A stretch of DNA of 64,000 bases, taken from assembly GCF_002803155.1 (NCBI RefSeq), contig NZ_NNBP01000021.1:121224-185223 (forward strand), written 5' to 3'. Origin of the DNA: Streptomyces sp. CB02959. GTDB taxonomy: Bacteria > Actinomycetota > Actinomycetes > Streptomycetales > Streptomycetaceae. Position 1 is the first letter of the stretch. Each line of letters begins with the position of its first letter. The notes under the pieces are model-generated. The model made no database searches. It saw nothing but the letters and a program-made list of their open reading frames with translations, and was not told the origin of the DNA. A program made the translations under genes and the position numbers. Shown one piece after another: positions 53,054 through 61,756 of the stretch.

Positions 53054-54688
53054 CTAACCGTGCCGGCCCGGGGTGCGCCGGACCGCGCGGCCCGCCAGGA
53101 CGTCGGTGCGGCGGCCGTCCTCGATGACGAAGCGGCCGTCGATCAGGACGTGCGGGATGCCGGTGGGCAGGGTGCGCGGGGCGTCGAAGGTGGCGCCCGC
53201 GGCGACCGTCTCCGGGTCGAAGAGGACCAGGTCGGCGCGGTACCCCTCGCGGACCAGGCCGCGGTCGGGCAGCCGCAGCCGGGCGGCCGGGCGCGAGGTC
53301 AGGTGCGCCACGCACTCCTCCAGGGACAGCACGCCCAGCTCGCGGACGTACCTGCCGAGGTACTGGGGGAAGGTGCCGTACGCCCGCGGATGCGGTTTGG
53401 CGCCCTGGAGGATGCCGTCACTGCCGCCGGTGTGGACCCGGTGCCGCATGATCTGCCGGACGTTGTCCTCGTGTCCGACGTGCTGGAGGATCGTCGGGCC
53501 CAGCCGGTCGGCGCGCAGCAGGTGGCGGGCAGCGTCCCAGGGCTCCACGCCGCGCTCGGCGGCGCCGCGGGCGACGGTCGAGCCGACCCAGCCGGCCAGT
53601 TCGGGGTCGGTGACGCCGGAGATCTCGATGGTGTCCCAGTCGATGGGGACGCCGTGGCAGCCGTCCGACCCCTCGACCTCCAGGGCGTGCCGGACGGCCG
53701 CGGCGGTGGTGTCGTCGGCCAGCCGCGCCAGGACCGCCTCCGGGCCGCCCTCGCCGGCCCAACTGGGCAGCATCGCCACGAGCGTGGTGCAGCCGGGGGT
53801 GTACGGATAGGTGTCCAGGGTGAGGTCGGCGCCGCCGTCCAGGGCCGCGTCCAGGAGGGCCAGGAGTTCGGGCGCCCGGCCCTCGTTGACGCCGAAGTTC
53901 ATGGTGGCGTGGGCGAGGTGCAGCGCGCAGCCGGCCTCGCGGGTGAGGGCGATCATCTCCTCGTACGCGGCCAGGGCGCCGGCGCCGTAGGAGCGGTGGT
54001 GCGGGCAGTAGTAGCCGTCGTAGCGGGCCACCACCCGGCACAGCTCGGTCAGTTCGGCGTCCGAGGCGTACATGCCCGGGGTGTAGGTGAGGCCGGAGGA
54101 GAGGCCCACCGCGCCCTGCTCCAGGCCCGCGGCGACCAGCTGCCGCATCCGGTCGAGTTCGGCGTCGGTGGCCGGGCGGTCGTCCCAGCCGACGGCGAGC
54201 ATCCGGACGGTGCCCTGGGGGACGAGGTAGGCGGCGTTGACCGCGATGCCCGCGCCGTCGAAGCCGTGGTCCAGGCGGTCGAGGTACTCGCCGACGGTGC
54301 GCCAGGTGAAGGGGAGGGCGTCGTCGTCGGGGCCCCCGCCGTTCCAGCCGGCGATCTGGGCCCGGACCGCGGTGAGCGTGCGGTCGTCGACCGGGGCGTA
54401 GGACAGGCCGTCCTGGCCGAGCACTTCGAGGGTGACGCCCTGGGCGGCCTTCGCGGTGTGCGCGGGGTCCCGCAGCAGCGCCAGGTCGCTGTGCGCGTGC
54501 ATGTCGATGAAGCCGGGGGCGAGGGCGAGCCCGGCGGCGTCCACGGTGCGGGCGGCGGACGGGCGGGGGCCGCCGGCCGCCTCCCGGTGGACGGTGGCTA
54601 TCCGGCCGCCGGCCAGGGCGACGTCGGCGCGGTAGGAGGGGCCGCCGGACCCGTCGATGACGCGTACGTCGCGGAGCACGGTGTCCAT
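53054..54688 (-). CDS. N-acyl-D-amino-acid deacylase (D-aminoacylase)
   Basis: 544 residues. Hydrolyses N-acyl-D-amino acids to D-amino acids and fatty or acetic acid. Amidohydrolase fold: beta-sandwich start VLRDVRVIDGSGG, metal site PGFIDMHAHSDLAL, HLAHATMNFG, and the C-terminal GGSDGILQGAKPHPRAYGTFPQYLGRYVRE, a strong family signature. EAR-type cysteine or Glu ligands are not checked. Starts ATG 54688. Upstream on the same strand is the D-threonine aldolase-like gene, separated by 135 bases with a strong hairpin, so they may be separate transcripts. Confidence 0.93.
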   Translation of the reverse strand: MDTVLRDVRVIDGSGGPSYRADVALAGGRIATVHREAAGGPRPSAARTVDAAGLALAPGFIDMHAHSDLALLRDPAHTAKAAQGVTLEVLGQDGLSYAPVDDRTLTAVRAQIAGWNGGGPDDDALPFTWRTVGEYLDRLDHGFDGAGIAVNAAYLVPQGTVRMLAVGWDDRPATDAELDRMRQLVAAGLEQGAVGLSSGLTYTPGMYASDAELTELCRVVARYDGYYCPHHRSYGAGALAAYEEMIALTREAGCALHLAHATMNFGVNEGRAPELLALLDAALDGGADLTLDTYPYTPGCTTLVAMLPSWAGEGGPEAVLARLADDTTAAAVRHALEVEGSDGCHGVPIDWDTIEISGVTDPELAGWVGSTVARGAAERGVEPWDAARHLLRADRLGPTILQHVGHEDNVRQIMRHRVHTGGSDGILQGAKPHPRAYGTFPQYLGRYVRELGVLSLEECVAHLTSRPAARLRLPDRGLVREGYRADLVLFDPETVAAGATFDAPRTLPTGIPHVLIDGRFVIEDGRRTDVLAGRAVRRTPGRHG

Positions 54689-54784
54689 GGGCGGGCTGCC
54701 TCTCTCGGGCGTTCCCGGGGGCTCCCGGGGCCGGTCGGCCGGCGGCGGGTCAGGGGGTGATCAGGGTTCTCTCGGGGGTTTCTC

Positions 54785-54815
54785 GGGGGTGCTCCGGGGC
54801 GGTCGGAGCACCCCC
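54785..54815 (-). terminator. Terminator of the D-threonine aldolase-like gene
   Basis: Perfect 12-bp arms (GGGGGTGCTCCG / CGGAGCACCCCC) around a seven-base loop, eight bases after the stop codon. Confidence 0.8.
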
Positions 54816-54823
54816 GGCGGGTA

Positions 54824-56113
54824 TCAGAAGAACGTGCGGACGAAGTCGACGACCGTGCCGTCCCGCTCGACCAGCGGGATCAACTGCCACTTGTCGAAGG
54901 AGGTGCAGGGGTGCGACAGACCCAGCGCGACCCAGTCGCCGACCTCCAGGTCCCCGGCGTGCTCGGTCTGCACCCAGGCGTGCTGGTCGGAGAGTTTGGT
55001 GACGGTGAGGCCGGTCGCCGGGCGCACGGTGCCGTCCCGGCCGGAGCGCACGACCTGCGCCTGCGGCAGGTCGAGGTCGTACGCGGCGTCCCGCTTGCCG
55101 GCGTTGAGGAACGCCTGCTCGGGGGTGGGCCGGGAGACGACCTGCGCCCAGAGCCGGAAGGCCGGCTCCAGCGCGCCCTCGTCCGGTACGCGGTTGAAGG
55201 GCGTGAGGTGGCGGTAGTGCCCGTCGTCGTGCGAGACGTACGCGCCCGAGCGCAGCAGCTTCAGGACCGGCGCGGAGAGCTCGGGGAGGTCCGCGAAGAC
55301 CTCGGCGACCGCGTCGAACCACGCGCTGCCGCCGGCGCTGACCACGATCTCGTCGAGGTCGGCGAAGCGACCGGCGGCGTCGAGGTCGGCGGCCAGCCCG
55401 ACCAGCCGGCGCACCCACGCGGTGACCCGCTCGTGGTCGGCGCTCGGCACCTCGCCCTCGTAGCCGGCCACGCCGACCAGGCGGAGGGTGTCCACGCCCG
55501 CGATGGCGTCGGCCAGTTCGCGGCATTCGGCCTCGGTGCGGACCCCGGTCCGGGCCCCTTCGCCGGCACCCAGTTCGATGACGACGTCCACCGGGCGGGT
55601 GGCCTCGGCGGCGCGCAGGGCGGCGTCCATCAGCTCGATGCCGCGCAGCGAGTCGACGTAGCAGACGAAGTGGAAGTCGGGGTCGGCGGCCAGTTCGCCG
55701 GCCAGCCAGTGCAGCGCGGGGGCGTCGACGACCTCGTTGGCCAGGAAGATCCGCTGGATGCCGAAGTCGCGGTAGACGCGCGCCTGGTGGGGTACGGCCG
55801 CGGTGATCCCCCAGGCGCCGTGCGCCAGTTGGCGGGCGAAGAGCTGCGGGGCCATGGAGGTCTTGCCGTGCGGGGCGAAGGCCAGGCCGTGCCGGTCGGT
55901 GTAGGTCTCCAGGAGGGCGAGGTTGTGCTCGACCGACTCGGCGGAGAGGGCCAGGACGGGGGTGGTGAAGCCGTCGGTGAAGAGGTTGCGGCGCTCGGCG
56001 GCCAGCTCCCCGACGGTGTGCCCGGCGGCGTCCGGCGGGAGCGCTTTGAAGCGGTGATCGACCTTGTCGTCCGCGAGGTTCTTGACTTCCTGCGCGAGCC
56101 GCTCGCCGGCCAT
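54824..56113 (-). CDS. D-threonine aldolase / D-serine dehydratase-like PLP enzyme
   Basis: 429 residues. Fold-type III PLP enzyme (alanine racemase N-terminal barrel) with a C-terminal DSD1-like beta-barrel carrying zinc-type residues. PLP lysine in FAPHGKTSMAPQ (about residue 81), TAAVPHQARVYRDFGI, VIELGAGEGARTGVR, and a C-terminal metal-region pattern LGLSHPCTSFDKW. Annotated variously as amino acid deaminase or D-threonine aldolase; both act on D-amino acids. GAGGAGG lies five bases before ATG 56113. Divergent from the sugar kinase gene. Confidence 0.88.
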   Translation of the reverse strand: MAGERLAQEVKNLADDKVDHRFKALPPDAAGHTVGELAAERRNLFTDGFTTPVLALSAESVEHNLALLETYTDRHGLAFAPHGKTSMAPQLFARQLAHGAWGITAAVPHQARVYRDFGIQRIFLANEVVDAPALHWLAGELAADPDFHFVCYVDSLRGIELMDAALRAAEATRPVDVVIELGAGEGARTGVRTEAECRELADAIAGVDTLRLVGVAGYEGEVPSADHERVTAWVRRLVGLAADLDAAGRFADLDEIVVSAGGSAWFDAVAEVFADLPELSAPVLKLLRSGAYVSHDDGHYRHLTPFNRVPDEGALEPAFRLWAQVVSRPTPEQAFLNAGKRDAAYDLDLPQAQVVRSGRDGTVRPATGLTVTKLSDQHAWVQTEHAGDLEVGDWVALGLSHPCTSFDKWQLIPLVERDGTVVDFVRTFF

Positions 56114-56127
56114 GGAGCCTCCTCGAA

Positions 56128-56166
56128 GAGTGTGTTGCAGAGTGTGTTGCACCCTCTGCAACACTC
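56128..56166. promoter_or_regulatory. IclR-type operator of the D-amino acid cluster
   Basis: GAGTGTGTTGCA occurs twice in direct repeat (56128-56139, 56140-56151) and once inverted (TGCAACACTC, 56157-56166). The second and third copies make a perfect 8-bp palindrome GTGTTGCA-N5-TGCAACAC. It lies 15 bases before the ATG of the aldolase-like gene, and an IclR gene is in the divergent operon. Confidence 0.7.
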
Positions 56167-56398
56167 ATTGCGCATATCGCTTGGAGCTGTCTAACATCCG
56201 AGCCATCGCCCGGTCAATGGTGGGAAAACGTCGGGGCCGACCGCGCGAAACGCGCCGCGGGCGGACGGAAAATCCCGCCCCGCACCGACCGGGAGACGGT
56301 CCGGTCCCCGCGGTACGGCGAACCCCGCGCCGAGCCCTCCCGCGGGCTCCCGGCAGGGGACTCCCCACTGGCGGCACAGCGAAGGAGCGCAACCGATC

Positions 56399-57580
56399 GT
56401 GACCAGGTCCTCGAACGCCGGCGCCACCCCCGTCCCGGCGGCCGGCGCCGCCCCGGACGTCGATGTCGTCTGCCTCGGCGAGTCCATGGTCACCTTCCTG
56501 CCCACCGCCCCCGGGCCGCTCGCCGACGTCCCGGCCTTCGAGCGCGCCATCGGCGGCGCGGAGTCCAACGTCGCCTGCGCCCTCGCCCGCGCCGGCCACC
56601 CCACCCGCTGGATCTCCCGGGTCGGCGCCGACGGGTTCGGCGACCACCTCGTCCGGGAGATCGCCGGATACGGCGTCGACACCCGCGCGGTCCGCCGCGA
56701 CCCCGCCCGCCCCACCGGCATCTACTTCCGCACCGCGGGCGACCGGGCCACCGACACCCACGAAGTGGCCTACTACCGCGCCGGATCGGCCGCCTCCGCG
56801 ATGGCCCCGGACACCATGGACCCGGCCGCCCTCCGCACCGGCCGGGTGCTCCACCTCTCCGGGATCACCGCCGCCCTCTCCGCGGACTGCCTCGCCCTGC
56901 TGCGCACCCTCATGTCCCACCCGTCGCCCGACCACCACCCCTCATGGCCGCCGCTCCACGCCGACGGAGCTCCTTCGGTGGCCGGGGGCGACGACCTCCC
57001 CGCCGCCCCCGGGCGCCCGCTGATCTCCTTCGACGTCAACTACCGGCCGCACCTGTGGTCCGGCGTGCCGGGCCCGCAGGTCCTCCTCGAACTGGCCCGC
57101 ACCGCCGACGTGGTGTTCGTCGGCGCCGACGAGGCGCTGGCCGCCTGGGGCCTGCCCGACCCCCGGGCGGTCCGGGCGGCGCTGCCCGAACCGGAGACCC
57201 TGGTCGTCAAGCTCGGCAAGGCCGGGGCGCTGGTCTTCCGGCGCGCCCCGGGCGGTGCCGGCCGCGACGAGGAGCCCGCCGGCACCCTCGTGCCCGCCCC
57301 CACCGTCGACGTGGTCGCCGCGGTCGGCGCCGGCGACGCCTTCGCCGCCGGATTCCTCTCCGCCGCCCTGCGCGCCCTGCCGCTGCGCACCCGGGTCCGG
57401 CACGGCCACTTGTGGGCCGCCGCCGCCCTCACCGTCCCCGGCGACCTCGCCGCGCCCCCCTCCCGGGCCCTGGCCGACCGTCTTGCCGCGCTCGACGACG
57501 ACGCCTGGGGGACACTGCACCTCGGCCCCGGCTGGACGGACGCCAGGGAGGCCGCGGACCAGGAGGTACCCACGCAGTGA
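56399..57580 (+). CDS. PfkB family sugar kinase (2-keto-3-deoxygluconate kinase-like)
   Basis: 393 residues, ribokinase fold. Substrate side: GESMVTFLP, IGGAESNVACALARAGHPTRWISRVGADGFGDHL; ATP side: VDVVAAVGAGDAFAAGFLSA with the catalytic Asp in GAGDAF. Resembles KDG kinases, which feed 2-keto-3-deoxygluconate into the Entner-Doudoroff route. An insertion of about 25 residues (MSHPSPDHHPSW...) sits near residue 175. GTG at 56399. Divergent from the aldolase-like gene; in the same direction as iclR, ridA-like and gntP-like genes. Confidence 0.9.
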   Translation: MTRSSNAGATPVPAAGAAPDVDVVCLGESMVTFLPTAPGPLADVPAFERAIGGAESNVACALARAGHPTRWISRVGADGFGDHLVREIAGYGVDTRAVRRDPARPTGIYFRTAGDRATDTHEVAYYRAGSAASAMAPDTMDPAALRTGRVLHLSGITAALSADCLALLRTLMSHPSPDHHPSWPPLHADGAPSVAGGDDLPAAPGRPLISFDVNYRPHLWSGVPGPQVLLELARTADVVFVGADEALAAWGLPDPRAVRAALPEPETLVVKLGKAGALVFRRAPGGAGRDEEPAGTLVPAPTVDVVAAVGAGDAFAAGFLSAALRALPLRTRVRHGHLWAAAALTVPGDLAAPPSRALADRLAALDDDAWGTLHLGPGWTDAREAADQEVPTQ

Positions 57581-57653
57581 ACGAGCGCAGCGAGAAGACC
57601 GTCGACAGGTGCGCCCCCGGCGAAGGCAGGGCCGAGCGGAGCGGGGTGCGGAC

Positions 57654-58421
57654 ATGAGCCAGACCGTCGACCGGGCGCTGAGCATCCTGCCGCTGCTCGC
57701 CGAGGGACCCGCCGACCTGGGACAGGTCGCCGACCGGCTCGGCGTGCACAAGTCCACCGCGCTGCGGCTGCTGCGCACCCTCCACGAGCACGGCCTCGTC
57801 TACCGCCAGCCCGACCAGCGCTACCGCCTCGGCGCCCGGCTCATCGCCCTCGCCCAGGAGGCCGTCGAGAACCTCGACGTCCGCGAGATCGCCCACCCCC
57901 ACCTCGTCGAACTCAACGAGAAGTGCGGCCACACCGTCCACCTCGCCGTCTACGAGGAGAACGAGGTCCTCTACATCGACAAGGTCGACAGCCGCTATCC
58001 GGTCCGGATGTACTCCCGGATCGGCAAGCCGGTGGCGATCACCGTCGCCGCGGTCGCCAAGCTGCTCCTGGCCGACCTGCCCGAGGCCGAGCGCCGCGCC
58101 GTCGCGGACAAGCTCGACTACCCCCGCTACACGTCCCGTTCGACGTCCGACGCCGCGGCCTTCCTGGCCGAGCTGGCCAAGGTGCGCGAACAGGGGTGGG
58201 CCACCGACCTCGGTGGCCACGAGGAGTCCATCAACTGCGTCGGCGCCCCCATCCGGGGCGCGGACGGACGGGTGGCGGCCGCCATGTCGGTCTCCGCACC
58301 GAACGTCGTCGTCAGCGCCGAGGAACTCCTCAGCCTGCTCCCGCTGGTGCGCCGCACCGCCGACGCCATCAGCCGGGAGTACTCCGGCACCACAAGCCCC
58401 GGCCTCCGGCCGGCCCCGTGA
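57654..58421 (+). CDS. IclR family transcriptional regulator
   Basis: 255 residues. N-terminal winged helix-turn-helix (SQTVDRALSILPLLAEGPADLGQVADRLGVHKSTALRLLRTLHEHGLV) and the IclR effector domain (about 80-245) with VLYIDKVDSRYPVRMYSRIGKPVAITVAAVAKLLLA, the effector-binding segment, and CVGAPIRGADGRVAAAMSVSAP. It is in the middle of the D-amino acid cluster and is the likely binder of the repeats at 56128-56166. ATG at 57654 matches the family start. Confidence 0.92.
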   Translation: MSQTVDRALSILPLLAEGPADLGQVADRLGVHKSTALRLLRTLHEHGLVYRQPDQRYRLGARLIALAQEAVENLDVREIAHPHLVELNEKCGHTVHLAVYEENEVLYIDKVDSRYPVRMYSRIGKPVAITVAAVAKLLLADLPEAERRAVADKLDYPRYTSRSTSDAAAFLAELAKVREQGWATDLGGHEESINCVGAPIRGADGRVAAAMSVSAPNVVVSAEELLSLLPLVRRTADAISREYSGTTSPGLRPAP

Positions 58422-58441
58422 AGCACGTCTGAAGGACACAC

Positions 58442-58852
58442 ATGAGCGAGAAGATCGCCCTCACCCCGGCCACCCACACCACCCCGCCCGCGAAGTTCTC
58501 GCACGGCGTCAAGAAGGGCAACATCCTCCAGGTCGCCGGCCAGGTCGGCTTCCTGCCCGCCGCCCCGGGCCGGCCCCCGACGCCGGCCGGCCCGACGCTG
58601 CGCGAGCAGACCCTCCAGACCTTCGCCAACGTCCGGGCGATCCTCGAAGAGGGCGGCGCGACCTGGGACGACGTGATGATGATGCGCGTCTACCTCACGG
58701 ACGTGGACCACTTCGCCGAGATGAACGAGATCTACAACGCCTACTTCGAGGAGCAGGGCCTGACGGCTCCCGCGGCCGCCCGCACCACCGTCTACGTCGG
58801 CCTCCCCAAGGGCCTGCTCATCGAGATCGACGCGCTCGCCGTCCTGAACTGA
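58442..58852 (+). CDS. RidA family enamine/imine deaminase
   Basis: 136 residues. Releases ammonia from reactive enamines and imines such as 2-aminoacrylate made by PLP dehydratases. Shows GNILQVAGQVGFLPA, TFANVRAILEEGGATWDDVMMMRVYLTD, FEEQGLTAPAAARTTVYVGLPKG with the catalytic Arg in ARTTV, and the C-terminal LIEIDALAVL. Co-directional with the kinase and IclR genes (20-base gap after iclR) and next to a PLP D-amino acid enzyme, which fits a role in its by-product clean-up. Confidence 0.92.
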   Translation: MSEKIALTPATHTTPPAKFSHGVKKGNILQVAGQVGFLPAAPGRPPTPAGPTLREQTLQTFANVRAILEEGGATWDDVMMMRVYLTDVDHFAEMNEIYNAYFEEQGLTAPAAARTTVYVGLPKGLLIEIDALAVLN

Positions 58853-58982
58853 GGCACCAACCCCCTTGCACCGCCCGCCGTTAGCCCGCCGTTCGCCGCA
58901 CGGCACGGCACCCCGTACGACCGGGGTGCCGTGCCGCGGTCCCCCCTGCCTGGACACACCCGGCCCGACAACGGAGTCACCC

Positions 58983-60494
58983 ATGGTCCTCGCCGCCGCG
59001 CACCCCGCCCCGCCGCCACCGCACACCGGTGGACTACTGGCCCTGATACCGGGCACGCCCGGCCTCCTGACCGTCGCCGCCCTCGGCATCGCCCTGCTGC
59101 TCTTCCTGATCATGAAGGTCCGGCTGCAGCCCTTCGTCGCCCTGCTCGGCGTCTCCATCGCGGTCGGCCTGGCCGCCGGCCTCTCCGTCACCGAACTCTT
59201 CGGCACGGTCCAGAAGTCCGACGCGGTCTCCATGATCGAGACGGGGATGGGCGGGATCCTCGGCCACGTCGCGATCATCATCGGTCTGGGCACGATGCTC
59301 GGCGCGATCCTCGAAGTGTCCGGCGGCGCCGAGGTGTTGAGCGCCCGGCTGCTGGCCCTCTTCGGCGAGCGGCGCGCCCCGCTGGCGATGGGCCTGACCG
59401 GCCTGATCTTCGGCATCCCGGTCTTCTTCGACGTCGGCATCTTCGTCCTGGCGCCGCTCGTCTACGCCGCCGCCAAGAAGAGCGGCAAGTCGATCGTGCT
59501 GTACGCCATGCCGCTGCTGGCCGGTCTGTCGATGACGCACGCGTTCCTGCCGCCGCACCCCGGACCGGTGGCCGCGGCCGGCCTGTTCAAGGTCGACCTG
59601 GGCTGGGTCATCCTGATGGGCGTGGTGTGCGGGGTGCCCGCGGTGCTGGCGGCCTGGGGGTACGCCGCCTGGATCGGCAAGCGGCTGTTCGTGCCCGTCC
59701 CGCAGGACATGGCGGAGGCCGCGGAGGAGGCCCGGGCCGCGGTCGCCGCCGAGCAGGCGGCGCACGGGGGCCCCTCCTGCCCGGAGCCCGCCGGAGGGCC
59801 CGGGGGCGGCGCGCCGCGGGAGCGGCCGGTCGCGCTGGGCACGGTCCTGGCCATCATCGGCACCCCGCTGGTGCTGATCCTGCTGGCGACCTTCTCCTCC
59901 GTCGCGCTGGCCCCCTCCGCGGGCCGCTCGGTCGTGGAGTTCTTCGGCCACCCGTTCGTCGCCCTGACCCTCGCCCTGCTGCTGGCCTACTACCTGCTGG
60001 GCGTGCGGCGCGGCTGGTCCCGCAAGTCCCTTGAGGCGGTCTCCACTTCGTCCCTCAAGCCGATCGGGAACATCCTGCTGGTCGTCGGCGCGGGCGGGAT
60101 CTTCGGCGCGGTCCTCAAGGGCAGCGGGGTGGCCACCGCGCTGTCGGACACCTTCCACCACGTCGGCCTGCCGGTGATCGTGCTGGCCTACCTGCTCTCG
60201 CTGGTCCTGCGGGTGGCCCAGGGCTCGGCGACGGTGGCGATCGTGACCACCGCCGGGATCGTGCTGCCGCTGGTCGAGGCGCAGGGGCTCTCCCAGGCCC
60301 ACCTGGCACTGGTCATCATGGCGATCTCGGCCGGCTCGATCTTCGCCTCGCATGTGAATGACGGCGGATTCTGGATGGTCGGCAAGTACTTCGGGATCTC
60401 CGAGCGCGACACGCTGAAGTCCTGGACGGTCCTGGAATCGGTGCTCTCGCTCGCCGGGTTCGCGATGGCGGCGCTGGTCAGCCTGCTCGTCTAG
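58983..60494 (+). CDS. GntP family gluconate/organic acid permease
   Basis: 503 residues, about 12 transmembrane helices. Imports gluconate or related hydroxy/keto acids with protons. GntP landmarks: GLGTMLGAILEVSGGAEVLSARLL, GIPVFFDVGIFVLAPLVYA, AFLPPHPGPVAAAGLFKVD, and ASHVNDGGFWMVGKYFG near the end. A central hydrophilic loop (about 235-275) rich in Ala/Gly/Glu is longer than usual. Last gene of the + strand cluster; a strong hairpin follows. Confidence 0.92.
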   Translation: MVLAAAHPAPPPPHTGGLLALIPGTPGLLTVAALGIALLLFLIMKVRLQPFVALLGVSIAVGLAAGLSVTELFGTVQKSDAVSMIETGMGGILGHVAIIIGLGTMLGAILEVSGGAEVLSARLLALFGERRAPLAMGLTGLIFGIPVFFDVGIFVLAPLVYAAAKKSGKSIVLYAMPLLAGLSMTHAFLPPHPGPVAAAGLFKVDLGWVILMGVVCGVPAVLAAWGYAAWIGKRLFVPVPQDMAEAAEEARAAVAAEQAAHGGPSCPEPAGGPGGGAPRERPVALGTVLAIIGTPLVLILLATFSSVALAPSAGRSVVEFFGHPFVALTLALLLAYYLLGVRRGWSRKSLEAVSTSSLKPIGNILLVVGAGGIFGAVLKGSGVATALSDTFHHVGLPVIVLAYLLSLVLRVAQGSATVAIVTTAGIVLPLVEAQGLSQAHLALVIMAISAGSIFASHVNDGGFWMVGKYFGISERDTLKSWTVLESVLSLAGFAMAALVSLLV

Positions 60495-60524
60495 GAACGC
60501 GCGGCGCGCCCTGCCGACGGCGGC

Positions 60525-60554
60525 GCCCCGGAACACGACGGGGTGTTCCGGGGC
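60525..60554 (+). terminator. Terminator of the gntP-like gene
   Basis: Perfect 12-bp arms (GCCCCGGAACAC / GTGTTCCGGGGC) with a six-base loop and flanking GCGG/CCGC, 30 bases after the stop codon. The remaining 235 bases to the protease gene show no gene. Confidence 0.85.
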
Positions 60555-60789
60555 ACCGCCGCATCGCGCCCGCGGTGCGGGTGCCGGCTGAAGTCGAGGT
60601 GGCCGAAAGGGCGTTACGGGGTAGGGAATCCCGGTGTCCGCTCGTGCGCGCGGCGCCGGTCGGTCACCGATTTTCGGAAATTCCTTGCCGCGCGGTCCAC
60701 GTCAGCGAACAATGCGCATGACAAATCCGGTGCGGCGGAAGGGAACTGACGCCGCGACTTCCGGACACAGAGCTGAGAGGACCCCCCAC

Positions 60790-61671
60790 ATGTATCGACC
60801 TCTCGTCGGCACCCTGGCCACCGCCGTGCTGGGAGCCGCCGCGCTGGTGACCGCCGCCGCCCCGGCGGGCGCCGCCCCGGCCGGTGCCGCCGCGCACCAC
60901 AAGCCCAAGCCCCCGCAGACCAAGGCCGTCGACTTCGCCGGCACGGTGGCGCTGGACGACTGCTCCGGTTCGATCGTCAAGATGCCCACCTCGCAGCCGA
61001 ACGACCCGGCGCTGGTGATGACCAACGGCCACTGCCTGGAGAGCGGCATGCCCTCCCCGGGCCAGGTGATAGTCGACCAGCCCTCCAGCCGCAGCTTCAC
61101 CGTCCTGGACAAGTCCGCCGGCGACCTGGGCACGATCCAGGCCACCAAGGTCACCTACGCGACGATGACCGACACCGACGTGACGCTGTACGAGACCGGC
61201 TCGACGTACGCGCAGATCGAGCAGAAGTACGGCATCAAGCCGCTGGAGCTGTCCACCGACCACCCCGCCAAGGGTGCCGGGATCACGGTCGTCTCCGGCT
61301 ACTGGAAGAAGACCTACACCTGCAGCATCGACGGCTTCGTGCCCACCCTCAAGGAGGGCGGCTGGACCTGGAAGGACTCGGTCCGCTACACCCCGGAGTG
61401 CAAGACGATCGGCGGCACCTCCGGGTCGCCGGTGATCGACAACGCCACCGGCAAGGTCACCGCCGTCAACAACACGGGCAACGAGAACGGTGAGCGCTGC
61501 ACCGAGAACAACCCGTGCGAGGTGGACGAGAACGGCAACGTCACCGTCCACAAGGGCATCAACTACGCCGAGGAGACCTACTCCATCCCCAAGTGCTTCG
61601 GCACCGGCAACAAGCTCGACCTGAACGCCGCGGGCTGCACCCTGCCCAAGCCGTCCGGCATCCGCCGCTGA
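60790..61671 (+). CDS. Secreted trypsin-like serine protease
   Basis: 293 residues. Signal peptide (about 1-28, PAGAA repeat at the cleavage end), then a short basic Pro/Lys segment (HHKPKPPQTK) and a chymotrypsin-fold domain. Catalytic residues: His81 in MTNGHCLE, Asp130 in MTDTDVTLYE, Ser211 in GGTSGSPVID. Four or more cysteines could form disulfides. The V8/glutamyl-endopeptidase-like arrangement with a short domain is common in Streptomyces; substrate is unknown. ATG at 60790, GAGAGG eight bases upstream. Confidence 0.9.
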   Translation: MYRPLVGTLATAVLGAAALVTAAAPAGAAPAGAAAHHKPKPPQTKAVDFAGTVALDDCSGSIVKMPTSQPNDPALVMTNGHCLESGMPSPGQVIVDQPSSRSFTVLDKSAGDLGTIQATKVTYATMTDTDVTLYETGSTYAQIEQKYGIKPLELSTDHPAKGAGITVVSGYWKKTYTCSIDGFVPTLKEGGWTWKDSVRYTPECKTIGGTSGSPVIDNATGKVTAVNNTGNENGERCTENNPCEVDENGNVTVHKGINYAEETYSIPKCFGTGNKLDLNAAGCTLPKPSGIRR

Positions 61672-61688
61672 CCGCGAGCCGCCAGGAA

Positions 61689-61721
61689 CCGGGTCCCGTG
61701 CACCGCGTGCACGGGACCCGG
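61689..61721. terminator. Terminator between the protease and chitinase genes
   Basis: Perfect 14-bp arms (CCGGGTCCCGTGCA / TGCACGGGACCCGG) with a five-base loop, between convergent genes. Confidence 0.85.
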
Positions 61722-61756
61722 CCTTTAGGGGGGTGGCGTCAAGGGGAGGGCGCCGG

